A stretch of DNA of 41,654 nucleotides from Bryobacterales bacterium (GCA_003166875.1 PMUN01000296.1:1-41654), one strand, 5' to 3'. Counted from the stretch's first letter, positions 1 to 9,421 are shown. Notes: generated by a model not told the origin, from the letters alone. Numbers and translations: made by a program.

Positions 1-83
1 GCTTCACCAGCGGTTCGGCCCATAACTACCCAGCCCTGCAGCATCAACAGGTCGAATATAAAAAAGAGCAGCCTGCGCACTCC

Positions 84-500
84 TTAACGAAGTGCGTTCT
101 TTTCGACCTCAAGCCATTTCTCCGCCAGTTTGACGGGATCACTCGATAGGTCGATCGGGGTGCTCTCCTGCTCCCTGCCCTCGACGAGGAAAACCCCGAG
201 CACGCCAGTCGTCGTAGGACGCAATTCCAGTCTCTTAGCGCCGGTTTCCAGACGGAAAATGGAATCCACCCAAACTGCCCGCACCAGGATTCGTCTGGGG
301 TGACCAATGTCTCGACAAGCGGTCAGCAGACCATTTAGGAATGGTCCGTTGCGCAGGGCGTCGGCGTGCGGCGCGATTTCGAGTGCCGCCGATCGGGCGG
401 CTTCTCGCGCGGCTGCTTCGCGCGCGAGCGCTTTGGGGTCTCTTTCGTCCCGTGATTCGAGCGCCTTGAGATTGCTTTCCAGGTTGTCGAGGAAGCTCAT
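84..500 (-). CDS. conserved hypothetical protein (138 aa)
   Basis: Complete ORF with amphipathic, charged N-terminal helix region and compact C-terminal part; antisense ORFs have low-complexity composition. Confidence 0.65.
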   Translation of the reverse strand: MSFLDNLESNLKALESRDERDPKALAREAAAREAARSAALEIAPHADALRNGPFLNGLLTACRDIGHPRRILVRAVWVDSIFRLETGAKRLELRPTTTGVLGVFLVEGREQESTPIDLSSDPVKLAEKWLEVEKNALR

Positions 501-617
501 ACTTCCTAGGATAGCGATGTCTCGCGGAAGACCAGCTGATCGTATATTATTCGCTTCGCTGCTCGAACTGATTGAACTGGAAGAACCGATGTAATGGCCG
601 GGGCGGTGAGGTGCGAG

Positions 618-788
618 TCATTTATTCCGTCTCACAATCCCAAAGATCTCCTCAGGCCGCTTCTTCATCAATTGCTCATTCGGACTCTTCGCACCGCCCG
701 CAAGCCACGATTCCACCTTTGCCATCGACAGCTCATGCCGCGTCGCCGGCCCCGGGGCTGAGAGTCCATCAATCCGGATCGTCTAAAC
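618..788 (-). pseudogene. C-terminal remnant of a protein: TIRIDGLSAPGPATRHELSMAKVESWLAGGAKSPNEQLMKKRPEEIFGIVRRNK
   Basis: Manual reading of the minus strand gives a coding-like peptide ending in TGA at 618-620, preceded in frame by a stop and without a good start codon. Confidence 0.35.
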
Positions 789-908
789 TCGGCCACCCCG
801 AACGCCGTTGCCGGCAATTCATCGGATGGTTCGTGGGAATCTTTTGGATGAGCAAACGGAAGCTTTGGCCGCCGAAACCTGGATCCGAATTCTAGTCGGT
901 TCGTCGAG

Positions 909-1739
909 TCAGGCCCATACTCGGGTGTCATTTCCAATAATCTGCAATACACGCCATAGCTTTTCGTCATCGGCGCTGGCAGCGTATTTCGGTAAGCCGT
1001 CCTTAAGCTGTGTTTCATACTCCTGTGGATAGGCTTCACCGACAGCGATCAGCGCCCTCACAACGTTCTCCGGCACAGTCGCAAGGTCCGCATCTGGCTG
1101 CAGAATAACTTCTTTTGCGAGGATCGTCACGAGTTTACCGATGAGCGATTGCCTGAGATGACCCAGATATCGGCTGGATAGGAATGTCCGCACGTGATCT
1201 TGAGACGTCGGAAATGAAGGTTGAAGAAGGTCCGCTTTGAGGCGTCCAAAAGCAGCCTTCCCCTGCACTGGCGGGTTTTGAAGCACTGCTTTAAGGGACT
1301 GGACTATATGAGCGCGGACCTGTTCTGGCAGAGGGTTGAAAAGCGTACTCTCTCTGGTAAAAGCGGGGTGGGCGCATAGGTTTCTGTCGTTCTTCAGCCG
1401 TTCGAGCGCCTCCTGCTCAACTTGGTCAATTATTTCGAATGGATCGCGCGCAAGATCGAGAAGCTTACCTTCGATTGACTGAAGTTGAGTAACGTTGTTT
1501 GTGGCGATAGCCTGATCGAGATCAATTGTGAATTGGATGGCCGCGCCCTCTCCCTGTTCTCCCAGCTCTCGGTATTTCGTCATGAGGTCGTACGCTACTG
1601 CAGTCCAGGTTAAAATGACGGCAGCCCGGTTGAGTCCGGAACGATAGGCGTGAACTGCTTCACTTATATACTGCCGTGTGTTTTTATTATGGACGGTGAG
1701 CACCAGTTCATCAAGATCCGTGAGCGTAAAAGGAGTCAT
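909..1739 (-). CDS. HEPN-like domain protein (276 aa)
   Basis: Contains LKNDRNLCAHPAF, matching the HEPN Rx4-6H motif with a polar residue after the Arg; helical sequence throughout. Confidence 0.6.
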   Translation of the reverse strand: MTPFTLTDLDELVLTVHNKNTRQYISEAVHAYRSGLNRAAVILTWTAVAYDLMTKYRELGEQGEGAAIQFTIDLDQAIATNNVTQLQSIEGKLLDLARDPFEIIDQVEQEALERLKNDRNLCAHPAFTRESTLFNPLPEQVRAHIVQSLKAVLQNPPVQGKAAFGRLKADLLQPSFPTSQDHVRTFLSSRYLGHLRQSLIGKLVTILAKEVILQPDADLATVPENVVRALIAVGEAYPQEYETQLKDGLPKYAASADDEKLWRVLQIIGNDTRVWA

Positions 1740-1945
1740 ATTCGTCAGTCCGTAGTCGTCGTAATGTGAAACGCATTCGAATTGCGCAGCAAGACAATCG
1801 CATTTCTACATCTGCCAGTTGTTCCTCCAAAGATACAACAGCGCCAAGTCTGGTTTCCAATCGAGTGGTCGCGAACTTGAAACAGCTATTCCGACGCTGA
1901 CTCACGGGAGTTGGGCCGCTCCGACCAGCTACACTGAAATGGAGA

Positions 1946-2554
1946 TTGCCTCTCCCTCAGTTCACACCCGCCAGCCCCACGCTCCGGCCCAGCGCGTTCG
2001 ACCATGACGATTTCATCTTCGAGCTGAAGATGGACGGATTCCGAGCACTCGCCCATGTGGGCCTGGACGAAACGCGGCTGGTGTCTGGCAAAGGGAACAT
2101 CTACAATTTTTTTCCTGGCTTATGTGCAGCCATCCACGCCAACCTGGGCCGCGATGCCGTGCTCGATGGTGAGATCGTGATCCTCGATTCAGAGGGCCGT
2201 CCACAGTTCTATGAGCTGCTCCGACGCCGTGGACGCGGAGAGTCGGTGTTCTACGTCTTCGATCTCCTCTGGCTGGATGGCCAGGACCTCCGGGCCCGTC
2301 CTTTGATAGAACGAAAGCGCCTGCTCTGGTCCATCATCCCCGAGCAACCATGCGTCCTTCTCTACGCCAGCCACATCGAGCGGAGCGGCCTAGAGCTCTT
2401 TCGCCTGACCTGCGAGCAGGACTTAGAAGGAATCGTCGCCAAGCTGAAGCACGGGCGCTACGGCGAGGGATGGTTCAAGATACGCAATCCGGTCTATTCG
2501 CAGTATGAAGGCCGGCGTGAGTTGTTCGAAAAGAGGTACGCTACACGGAAGTAG
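1946..2554 (+). CDS. ATP-dependent DNA ligase, adenylation domain only
   Basis: TTG start. Nucleotidyltransferase motifs ELKMDGFRAL (motif I), LDGEIVILD, FYVFDLLWLDG (motif III), LEGIVAK (motif IV), WFKIRNP (motif V). Stops at 202 aa, so no OB-fold domain. Confidence 0.85.
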   Translation: MPLPQFTPASPTLRPSAFDHDDFIFELKMDGFRALAHVGLDETRLVSGKGNIYNFFPGLCAAIHANLGRDAVLDGEIVILDSEGRPQFYELLRRRGRGESVFYVFDLLWLDGQDLRARPLIERKRLLWSIIPEQPCVLLYASHIERSGLELFRLTCEQDLEGIVAKLKHGRYGEGWFKIRNPVYSQYEGRRELFEKRYATRK

Positions 2555-2572
2555 GGCAGCGATGGAGGCTTC

Positions 2573-2767
2573 ATGAATTTTGAAATGTCGGATGACGACC
2601 TCGAACTCGTGATCAGGGCCCTGGAGCATTACTACGCGTACAAGGTCGCCAGCAAGAGCGAGGACCAGCGCTACAAAGAACTGGCCGATCGCCTAAAGCG
2701 GAAGCCCACGGAGCGGGTTGGAGTCGCCGAAGCCCGGCAGGAGCGCGGCAAGAAACGTCGCGCCTGA
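2573..2767 (+). CDS. small hypothetical protein (64 aa)
   Basis: ORF shortly downstream of ligase, same strand; charged helical composition. Confidence 0.5.
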   Translation: MNFEMSDDDLELVIRALEHYYAYKVASKSEDQRYKELADRLKRKPTERVGVAEARQERGKKRRA

Positions 2768-2825
2768 CAACGAATAGCCGCAGTGAGCCGCGTGCGGGCA
2801 CACGGATAGCATCATCAATGAGTCT

Positions 2826-3005
2826 ATGAAGGAACTCCTCACCAAGAAATTCTGGCGGGACGTCAAAAAAACATTTGACGAAGCGCGCGAAGAGTCACCC
2901 AACAGCGGGGATTCACCGGCTGCTTCTCCCGCAAGTGCGAAGTCCAAGAGCAGTGAAGCGGGGGAGGTTCCACCGCCACCGGAAGCAACCCAGCCGAAAA
3001 ATTGA
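2826..3005 (+). CDS. small hypothetical protein (59 aa), MKELLTKKFWRDVKKTFDEAREE...
   Basis: Manual translation gives an amphipathic basic N-terminus and Ser/Pro-rich tail; not in the ORF track because of its length. Confidence 0.45.
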   Translation: MKELLTKKFWRDVKKTFDEAREESPNSGDSPAASPASAKSKSSEAGEVPPPPEATQPKN

Positions 3006-3276
3006 ACGATAGACATCCGCTGCCCTCACAGGCCCAGTTCCGAGAAACGCGCGGGCATGTTCGTCCAAGTGAGGCCCATACGTTTACGCTTGAGCTGAAT
3101 GACTATTAGTGAGATCGCGTGGCAACGAGACGGCATACTGTCTCAACGGACTTCCCTCCGCCCGTAGTAAAGCTCACGGTAGCAGGCGATACAGGGCCGT
3201 GCACGACGACATAGCGGGTCGTTGTGAACGCAGCGGTGGCGGCGGCGAAGGACCGCATAGAAAGCAATGCAGGCGA

Positions 3277-3510
3277 TCACCGCAGACAGCAGAACAAGGA
3301 CGATGTGCAAAGGCACAGCGTACTGCTTCCTTCCAGCATACGCTCTCGGCCGCAATACCCTCGCCGCACCTGAACCGTGGGGTTAAGCTGCATTTTCGAT
3401 TTGTGGCTAGCGTCCTGAATGGCTTTCCTTAAGGCTGCAATACAACACTGTAGCCCCCGGGCATTTACGCCGCCGCCGCTTTTCTCCGTATTGATTGTGT
3501 TCGTGCTCAT
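3277..3510 (-). CDS. small Cys-containing hypothetical ORF (77 aa)
   Basis: Preceded by strong SD GGAGAAAC at 3514-3521 within the repeated leader element; the C-terminal composition is not convincingly coding. Confidence 0.35.
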   Translation of the reverse strand: MSTNTINTEKSGGGVNARGLQCCIAALRKAIQDASHKSKMQLNPTVQVRRGYCGRERMLEGSSTLCLCTSSLFCCLR

Positions 3511-3567
3511 CGTGTTTCTCCTGACCGGGTTGCGGTCGTCACATCGATCACTCAGGTCCGGAGAAAT
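3511..3567 (-). promoter_or_regulatory. repeated 5' leader element, copy A (SD hairpin)
   Basis: Minus strand TTTCTCCGGACC...GACCGCAACCCGGTCAGGAGAAACACGATG, shared with copies at 10621 and 30231; alternative pairings described in findings. Confidence 0.5.
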
Positions 3568-3692
3568 CGCAACCAGAATCTTCGGCGATTAGGCACAAGC
3601 GGCATCCCGCCAATGTTGATCAAACCACTTGGCGGACACTGGTCCCTTTTTATGTACCAGACAAAACCTTTGCAGCCGCGCGCCAATCAATT

Positions 3693-4223
3693 TTAGCTTG
3701 GAGCCTGCAATCGGTCAAAACTCCGGATCGCCGCCGTCTCGTCTTCGAATGTCTGCAACACGGAATCGATCTTGGTCACGTTCAGCACTTGCTTTACCGA
3801 TGCGTCGGGATGCAGCAACTTCAAAGCGCCCGAGTTCTTGACGGCGTGACAATAACAGTTCATGAGTACGCCCAAACCTGTGCTGTCGATGCGGCTGACT
3901 TTGCTCAGATCGATCAGTACCTTAGTATCTTTTTCCACGCGAATGGCTTTGGTAAGTTCGGCCAATTCGAGTGATGCCGCCAGCAGTTGGCTTGATTCCG
4001 TGAATCGAATCACCGTAACATCATTCTCCTGTCTGCGTTCAATGACAGGTGCGGCCAGCCCGCGAATCAACAATTCGGTCCCGCGCACCTCTTCATAGCA
4101 TTCATTGCATTCCAGATAATGGCTCTCCAGCGCGTCCACCAGGTCCGCGCTCAGCCGGCGGTAAAGATACTTAGTGGCGAGTTGTTCCCGAAAAACCACG
4201 TCGCGGTGAAGACCCAGGTCCAT
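3693..4223 (-). CDS. anti-sigma factor antagonist (STAS domain) with N-terminal zf-HC2-like segment
   Basis: STAS core DLSKVSRIDSTGLGVLMN; N-terminal HYLECNECYEEV resembles a degenerate anti-sigma zinc finger. Confidence 0.75.
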   Translation of the reverse strand: MDLGLHRDVVFREQLATKYLYRRLSADLVDALESHYLECNECYEEVRGTELLIRGLAAPVIERRQENDVTVIRFTESSQLLAASLELAELTKAIRVEKDTKVLIDLSKVSRIDSTGLGVLMNCYCHAVKNSGALKLLHPDASVKQVLNVTKIDSVLQTFEDETAAIRSFDRLQAPS

Positions 4224-4237
4224 ATGACTAGGTGACC

Positions 4238-4744
4238 TCAGAGGCCCCGATGTTTCGTTTGCTCCAAATAAATATTGCGAAATCTTTCCTTAGCCCGGCA
4301 CAGTACTACGCGAAAATTCTCATCTGTCATCCCGGTTACTTTCAGAATCTCTTCCTTTGATTTTTCGTCGAGATAGTAGGCCCGCAGGATCCGGCGGTCC
4401 CGTGGGGAAAGCTGTTCCAAGCCGCTTGCGATCGCCTCGCGCATCTCGAATAGATCCGCGTCCTGCAATCCCTTCCCGGCCGGTTCGGGAACGGTTTCGG
4501 GCATTCGTTCGTCGCGCTGCGCCCGGCGGCGGTATTCGGAAATTACATTACGGCAGATACCATTCAGGAATGCGCCAGGCGCCGCCGTATTCCGAACCTT
4601 ATCGTCTTTCGCCGCTACGAAAAAGCGTGTTAAAGTTTCCTGAACGATGTCGTCGACATCCGGGCACAGAAACCCTACCTCATAGCAAACTTTGAAGCGT
4701 ACTCTGGGCCGAAGCTGTTCTATATCCTCGTCAGAAAACTGCAT
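4238..4744 (-). CDS. RNA polymerase sigma-70 family (ECF-type) factor
   Basis: VDDIVQETLTRFF (region 2) and LSPRDRRILRAYYLDEKSKEEILKVTGMTDENFRVVLCRAKERFR (region 4). Confidence 0.85.
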   Translation of the reverse strand: MQFSDEDIEQLRPRVRFKVCYEVGFLCPDVDDIVQETLTRFFVAAKDDKVRNTAAPGAFLNGICRNVISEYRRRAQRDERMPETVPEPAGKGLQDADLFEMREAIASGLEQLSPRDRRILRAYYLDEKSKEEILKVTGMTDENFRVVLCRAKERFRNIYLEQTKHRGL

Positions 4745-4846
4745 GTCCAGGAACGGAACAAGATTGTAACATGCCTTTCAGTGGGGTTGCGGGCGCTTGC
4801 TGGTCTTCTGTAATATGAGTAGCCACATCCACGGCCGCCAAACATC

Positions 4847-5179
4847 ATGAAGATCGAAGCCACCCAATTTGAAAAAGCGATTGTGCTGAAGGTCAGCGGC
4901 CGCATGGACGCCGAGAACGCGGGCGAATTCGACAAGGCCTGTGAGTTATGGATTTCCCAGGGCTTCAAACATCTGATTGCCGACCTGGCCGATTTGCAGT
5001 ACGTCAGCAGTATGGGGCTGCGCTCGTTCCTGGCGGCCGCCCAAAGATTAAAATCCGTGTCCGGTTCCCTGATGATCTGCGGGCTGAGGGGCTTACCACG
5101 GCAAGTTTTTGAAATGACTAAACTTGATAGCCTGTTTCCCATTTACGAAACGGCCCCACAGGCACTCGCCGCGCTCTGA
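4847..5179 (+). CDS. STAS-domain anti-sigma factor antagonist
   Basis: LKVSGRMDAENAGEFDKAC ... LADLQYVSSMGLRSFLAAAQRLK. Confidence 0.85.
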   Translation: MKIEATQFEKAIVLKVSGRMDAENAGEFDKACELWISQGFKHLIADLADLQYVSSMGLRSFLAAAQRLKSVSGSLMICGLRGLPRQVFEMTKLDSLFPIYETAPQALAAL

Positions 5180-5610
5180 TGGCCTCCCCGTTCGAACGGC
5201 TCTCGCTTCCAGCTCGAGTAGAGTCCGTGCGCCTGTTTCATCAATTCGTCCGAAGGGGAGCGGAAGCTGCTGGCCTGGATTCGCCCGATATGAATAAGCT
5301 GGATCTGGTCCTGGAAGAGATTCTGGTAAACATTGCCCGCTACGCTTACCAGGGCGGCGCGGGAGATGTCCAGGTGGCTTATTCCGCTGAGGCCGGTTCG
5401 CTCCTCGTAGAGGTTACCGATGCCGGCCGCAGCTTTAACCCTTTGGATTCAGCCCCGCCCGACCTGGCACTGGGATTGGCTGACCGTCCCATTGGTGGCC
5501 TGGGGGTCCTGTTGGTTAAGCAAATCGTTGGATCGCTTAGTTATCGTCGCCAGGACGGCCAAAACAAGCTGTCCTTCCGGTTTCCAGGCCCTGGAACTAT
5601 TAGTACTTGA
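5179..5610 (+). CDS. RsbW/SpoIIAB-like serine kinase (HATPase)
   Basis: LDLVLEEILVNIARYAY, EVTDAGRSFNPLD and GGLGVLLVKQIVGSLSYRR (N, G1 and G2 boxes); start overlaps the STAS gene end. Confidence 0.85.
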   Translation: MASPFERLSLPARVESVRLFHQFVRRGAEAAGLDSPDMNKLDLVLEEILVNIARYAYQGGAGDVQVAYSAEAGSLLVEVTDAGRSFNPLDSAPPDLALGLADRPIGGLGVLLVKQIVGSLSYRRQDGQNKLSFRFPGPGTIST

Positions 5611-5714
5611 AATAAGCTTTTTTTTGAGACTTGCAACATCTAGCCTAATTGCGTCACTCTATAACAACCGACCCGTTTGCGAAACCATCCGGGCGGAAAA
5701 GGAGAAAAAGCCAG

Positions 5715-6467
5715 ATGACAACGTTGCGGAAGCTGAGATTTCCCATCCTGATTGGGAGCGGCATCCTTGCGGCAGCCGGCCTGATTTACTTTGCGAACGG
5801 TCGCATAAATTCCGATAAGACCCAAGGCGCTATCGGCAAGCGGGATGTTTACCGCGACGGCCAGGTAGATGCGGCCAGCGTGGGGGCAACTCCCGGCGCC
5901 GCTCCGGTAGCCATGCAAGCGATCCTGGACAGCAAAGAGTTCAAATCGTTGGCGAAGAACCAGGCTTTCCAGAGCCTAATGGCCAGCCATGAATTCCAGG
6001 CTGTGGCCAAGGATCAGGCCTTCGTGTCGCTGCTCTCCAGCTCCGATTTTCGGCAGATGGCCCAGAGTTCCGCGTTCACGCAATTGCTGCAGAGTGAGTC
6101 GTTCCGCAGGGCGCTGGCTCAGTCCAACGTGAGGGAGCTGAATGCCCAATCGCATCAGGAAACCAATAAACAGGAGCTGGGAAGGTTCGACATGAGCTTC
6201 GCGGCCGTCAGGCAGGATGCCAACTTCCAGGTCCTGGAGCGCAACCAGGCGTTCGTCAATCTGACGCAAAATATGATGTTCCGGTCTATCGTACGGAATG
6301 AGGCTTTCGTGAACCTGGTTGCAGGATCCACATTCCAAGCCATGATGAGGGACAACGCTTTTCGAGGCCTGATTTCGCAGTCCCAGTTCCAGAGTGCGCT
6401 GCTGAGCGGTAGTTCCGCCAACCTGATATTTCGAGCCGGCGCTGGTGGCGGCGGCGGCAACCGTTGA
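5715..6467 (+). CDS. membrane-anchored protein with tandem 9-residue FxxL repeats
   Basis: Start chosen at ATG 5715 (AAAAGGAGAAAAAGCCAGATG). TM segment IGSGILAAAGLIYFAN; 15 repeat units in two blocks. Confidence 0.75.
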   Translation: MTTLRKLRFPILIGSGILAAAGLIYFANGRINSDKTQGAIGKRDVYRDGQVDAASVGATPGAAPVAMQAILDSKEFKSLAKNQAFQSLMASHEFQAVAKDQAFVSLLSSSDFRQMAQSSAFTQLLQSESFRRALAQSNVRELNAQSHQETNKQELGRFDMSFAAVRQDANFQVLERNQAFVNLTQNMMFRSIVRNEAFVNLVAGSTFQAMMRDNAFRGLISQSQFQSALLSGSSANLIFRAGAGGGGGNR

Positions 6468-9421
6468 GCAGGGTTACAAAACGCTTTAGAATTCCCGGAG
6501 TCCCGCGTTGCATCGCGGGACTCCTTCTTTTATTGGCGCCTTGCTTTGCAGCCCACCCACGTATCTACATCCAATCCTCGGAACATATCGAAGTTCTCTA
6601 TTACAGTCCTTCGCATGAATATCTGGTCACCCATCTCATTCGCTCCTACGAAAACGCGCTGAACTTCGAACGCAACCTCTTCCACTTCACGCCTTCCCGC
6701 AAAGTCAGCGTTCTGATCGAGGATTTTGGCGACTATGGCCACGGCGCTGCCGGAACCGTACCCTCGAACTTCATCAGCGTGGGTATCGCTCCTTTCAGCT
6801 ACACCTACGAAACTTTACCCGCGAACGAGCGCATGACCTGGATCATGAATCATGAGTCCATTCATATTGTGATGGGCGACAACGCCAACAACATCGACCG
6901 CCGTTTTCGATCGTTATTCTTCGGCAAGGTGGCGCCTACCGACGAAGAGCCCGTCTCCATGCTGTACAGCTCCTTGACCAGCCCCCGCCATTATTCCACA
7001 CGCTGGTTTCACGAAGGCATCGCAGCTTTTATGGAAACCTGGATGTCGGGAGGTCTGGGGCGCGCCATGGGCGGATACGACGAAATGGTGTTCCGCGCCA
7101 TGGTTCGCGACGATGCCCGCATCTACGATGTCGTCGGCCTGGAATCCGAAGGGACGTCCGCCGATTTTCAAACCGGCGCGAATTCATATCTCTACGGAAC
7201 GCGCTTCATGACCTGGCTGTGCTACACGTATGGTCCCGGCAAATTGCTGGAGTGGGTCACACGCGGCGAAAACACCAAACGCTATTTTGGATCGCGCTTC
7301 TCGCAGGTCTACGGCATGGGCATGGCAGAGGCCTGGAAAAAGTGGATCGCCGGCGAACGAACCTGGCAGGAAGCCAATCTCAAAGAGATTCGCAAGTATC
7401 CGGTCACCCAGCCGCAGCGGCTATCGTCGAAATCGCTCGGGTCTGTTTCGCGCGCTTATTACGATTCCAGGCTGAACGTGATCTATGCCGGCATTCGATA
7501 CCCCGCGCACATGGCGAGTATAGCCGCGGTTCACCTGGATACAGGAAATATCGAGGAGCTGAAAGACATCAAGGGACCGGCGCTTTACTACGTGACATCT
7601 TTAGCCTGGGACGCCCGCGGCAGAAAACTGTATTACACCACCGACAACAACGACTGGCGCGACTTGATCGTCTATGACGTTGATACGCACCACTCCCAGC
7701 GTCTGCTGAAGGATTTCCGCACAGGAGATTTAGCTTTCGATTCTGAGGACAGCTCACTGTGGGGTGTCCGTCACGAGAACGGCTTATCCACGCTGGTAGA
7801 GATCCCCTCACCTTATAGCGAATTCAAAACCCGTCATGAATTCGACTACGGCATCGACATCTTCGACATCGATGTTTCCCCCGACGGTCAATACCTCACC
7901 GGCGCCATCACCGATCTGAGCGGGCGCCAGAAATTGGTCCGCTTCAAAATCGATCAACTGCGCAAAGGTGAAGCGACCTTCGAAGTCCTCTATGACTTCG
8001 AATACAACACGCCGGGGAATTTCGTATTCTCCGCGGACGGACATTATATGTACGGCTCGTCCTACTACACCGGCGCGTCCAACCTTTTGCGCTACGATTT
8101 CTCGACCAAGAAGATGGAACCGATCAGCAACGCCGAAACCGGCCTGTTCCGGCCTCTGCCCCTTCCCGACGGATCTTTGATTGCTTTCGAATACACCAGC
8201 AAGGGATTCGTCCCAGGGCGTGTTCCCACCCAGCCGCTGGAAGATGTCAGCGCGGTAGAGTATTTTGGGATGGCCACGCTCAAAAAATATCCGGAACTGA
8301 AATCCTGGAAACTGCCGCCGCCATCCACCATCAGCTCCGAGAATCTCATTACCCGCGCGGGCGAATACAAGCCGTTGCAGAACGTGCAGTTGATTTCGGC
8401 CTATCCCATCGTCGAAGGCTTCGAGAATACGGTAGCGGCAGGAATGCGCGCTGAATTCTCCGATCGGCTGCGCCTGGCGGGCATCAATGTGGATGCCAGC
8501 TATTCTCTCGATCCGAATCTGGCCGCGGGCGCCCGCGCACACGCATCCTTTGACGCCCACTTGTGGGACTGGAAGCTCACCGGCTATTACAACTACGCCG
8601 ATTTCTACGACCTTTTCGGTCCAACTCAGTTGAGCCGCAAAGGCGAATCGTTAAAACTGGCGCATTCGAAGTTTTTGCTCTACGACACGCCGCGCACCCT
8701 GTCTTTCGATTGGAACGTAGCCGGCTACGTGGGGCTGGATCGTTTGCCCGAGTATCAAAACGTAACCACCTTCGTTCACAATTTGTTTGAAGCCAATGCT
8801 CTACTGAAATACGCGAATGTCAGCCGCGCCCAAGGCGCCGTGGATGACGAACAGGGAACGAAGTGGGGCATTTATTCGCGCATCTACTATGCCGATAACG
8901 CATTTCCTCGCTTGTGGGCCAACTACGATCACGGATTCCTGCTGCCGAAGAACAGCGCGTTGTGGCTGCGCGCCTCGGCCGGCAAGTCCTTCGGCGATTT
9001 CAACAGCCCATTTTCCAGCTTCTACTTCGGAGCCTTCGGCAATAACTACATCGACCACCAAGAAGTGGATCGCTATCGCGATTACTACAGCTTCCCCGGT
9101 GTCGGAATCGATCAGATCGCGGCGCGCAGCTTCGGCAAGTTTCTAGCGGAGTACAACCTGCCGCCCAAGAGATTTCGAGACTTTGGCGCCACCTGGTGCT
9201 ACGTGAATTGGGCGCGACTCAGTCTGTTCTCCTCGGGGCTCTTCACAAACTTCACCAGCGTGCCTAGCCGTGATTACTACGGGAATGTGGGAACGCAGCT
9301 GGATATCCGCGTGGTCCTTTTTAGCTATTTGAACACCACGCTTTCGGGCGGCTATGCGGCGGCAACCGATAAAACCGGTCACGTTTCGACCGAATATATG
9401 GTCTCTCTGCGGGTTCTCTGA
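6464..9421 (+). CDS. secreted/outer-membrane protein with gluzincin-like HExxH motif, TolB/WD-like propeller repeats and C-terminal beta-barrel
   Basis: TTG start overlapping upstream stop; signal peptide; NHESIHIVM (HESIH); repeats such as LAWDARGRKLYYTTD and DIDVSPDGQYL; aromatic beta-rich C-terminus ending YMVSLRVL. Confidence 0.75.
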   Translation: MSRVTKRFRIPGVPRCIAGLLLLLAPCFAAHPRIYIQSSEHIEVLYYSPSHEYLVTHLIRSYENALNFERNLFHFTPSRKVSVLIEDFGDYGHGAAGTVPSNFISVGIAPFSYTYETLPANERMTWIMNHESIHIVMGDNANNIDRRFRSLFFGKVAPTDEEPVSMLYSSLTSPRHYSTRWFHEGIAAFMETWMSGGLGRAMGGYDEMVFRAMVRDDARIYDVVGLESEGTSADFQTGANSYLYGTRFMTWLCYTYGPGKLLEWVTRGENTKRYFGSRFSQVYGMGMAEAWKKWIAGERTWQEANLKEIRKYPVTQPQRLSSKSLGSVSRAYYDSRLNVIYAGIRYPAHMASIAAVHLDTGNIEELKDIKGPALYYVTSLAWDARGRKLYYTTDNNDWRDLIVYDVDTHHSQRLLKDFRTGDLAFDSEDSSLWGVRHENGLSTLVEIPSPYSEFKTRHEFDYGIDIFDIDVSPDGQYLTGAITDLSGRQKLVRFKIDQLRKGEATFEVLYDFEYNTPGNFVFSADGHYMYGSSYYTGASNLLRYDFSTKKMEPISNAETGLFRPLPLPDGSLIAFEYTSKGFVPGRVPTQPLEDVSAVEYFGMATLKKYPELKSWKLPPPSTISSENLITRAGEYKPLQNVQLISAYPIVEGFENTVAAGMRAEFSDRLRLAGINVDASYSLDPNLAAGARAHASFDAHLWDWKLTGYYNYADFYDLFGPTQLSRKGESLKLAHSKFLLYDTPRTLSFDWNVAGYVGLDRLPEYQNVTTFVHNLFEANALLKYANVSRAQGAVDDEQGTKWGIYSRIYYADNAFPRLWANYDHGFLLPKNSALWLRASAGKSFGDFNSPFSSFYFGAFGNNYIDHQEVDRYRDYYSFPGVGIDQIAARSFGKFLAEYNLPPKRFRDFGATWCYVNWARLSLFSSGLFTNFTSVPSRDYYGNVGTQLDIRVVLFSYLNTTLSGGYAAATDKTGHVSTEYMVSLRVL

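Noticed and set aside
7808-8560. Minus-strand 250-aa ORF
   Set aside because: Shadow of the 985-aa plus-strand gene; composition matches codon-position bias of the real frame.
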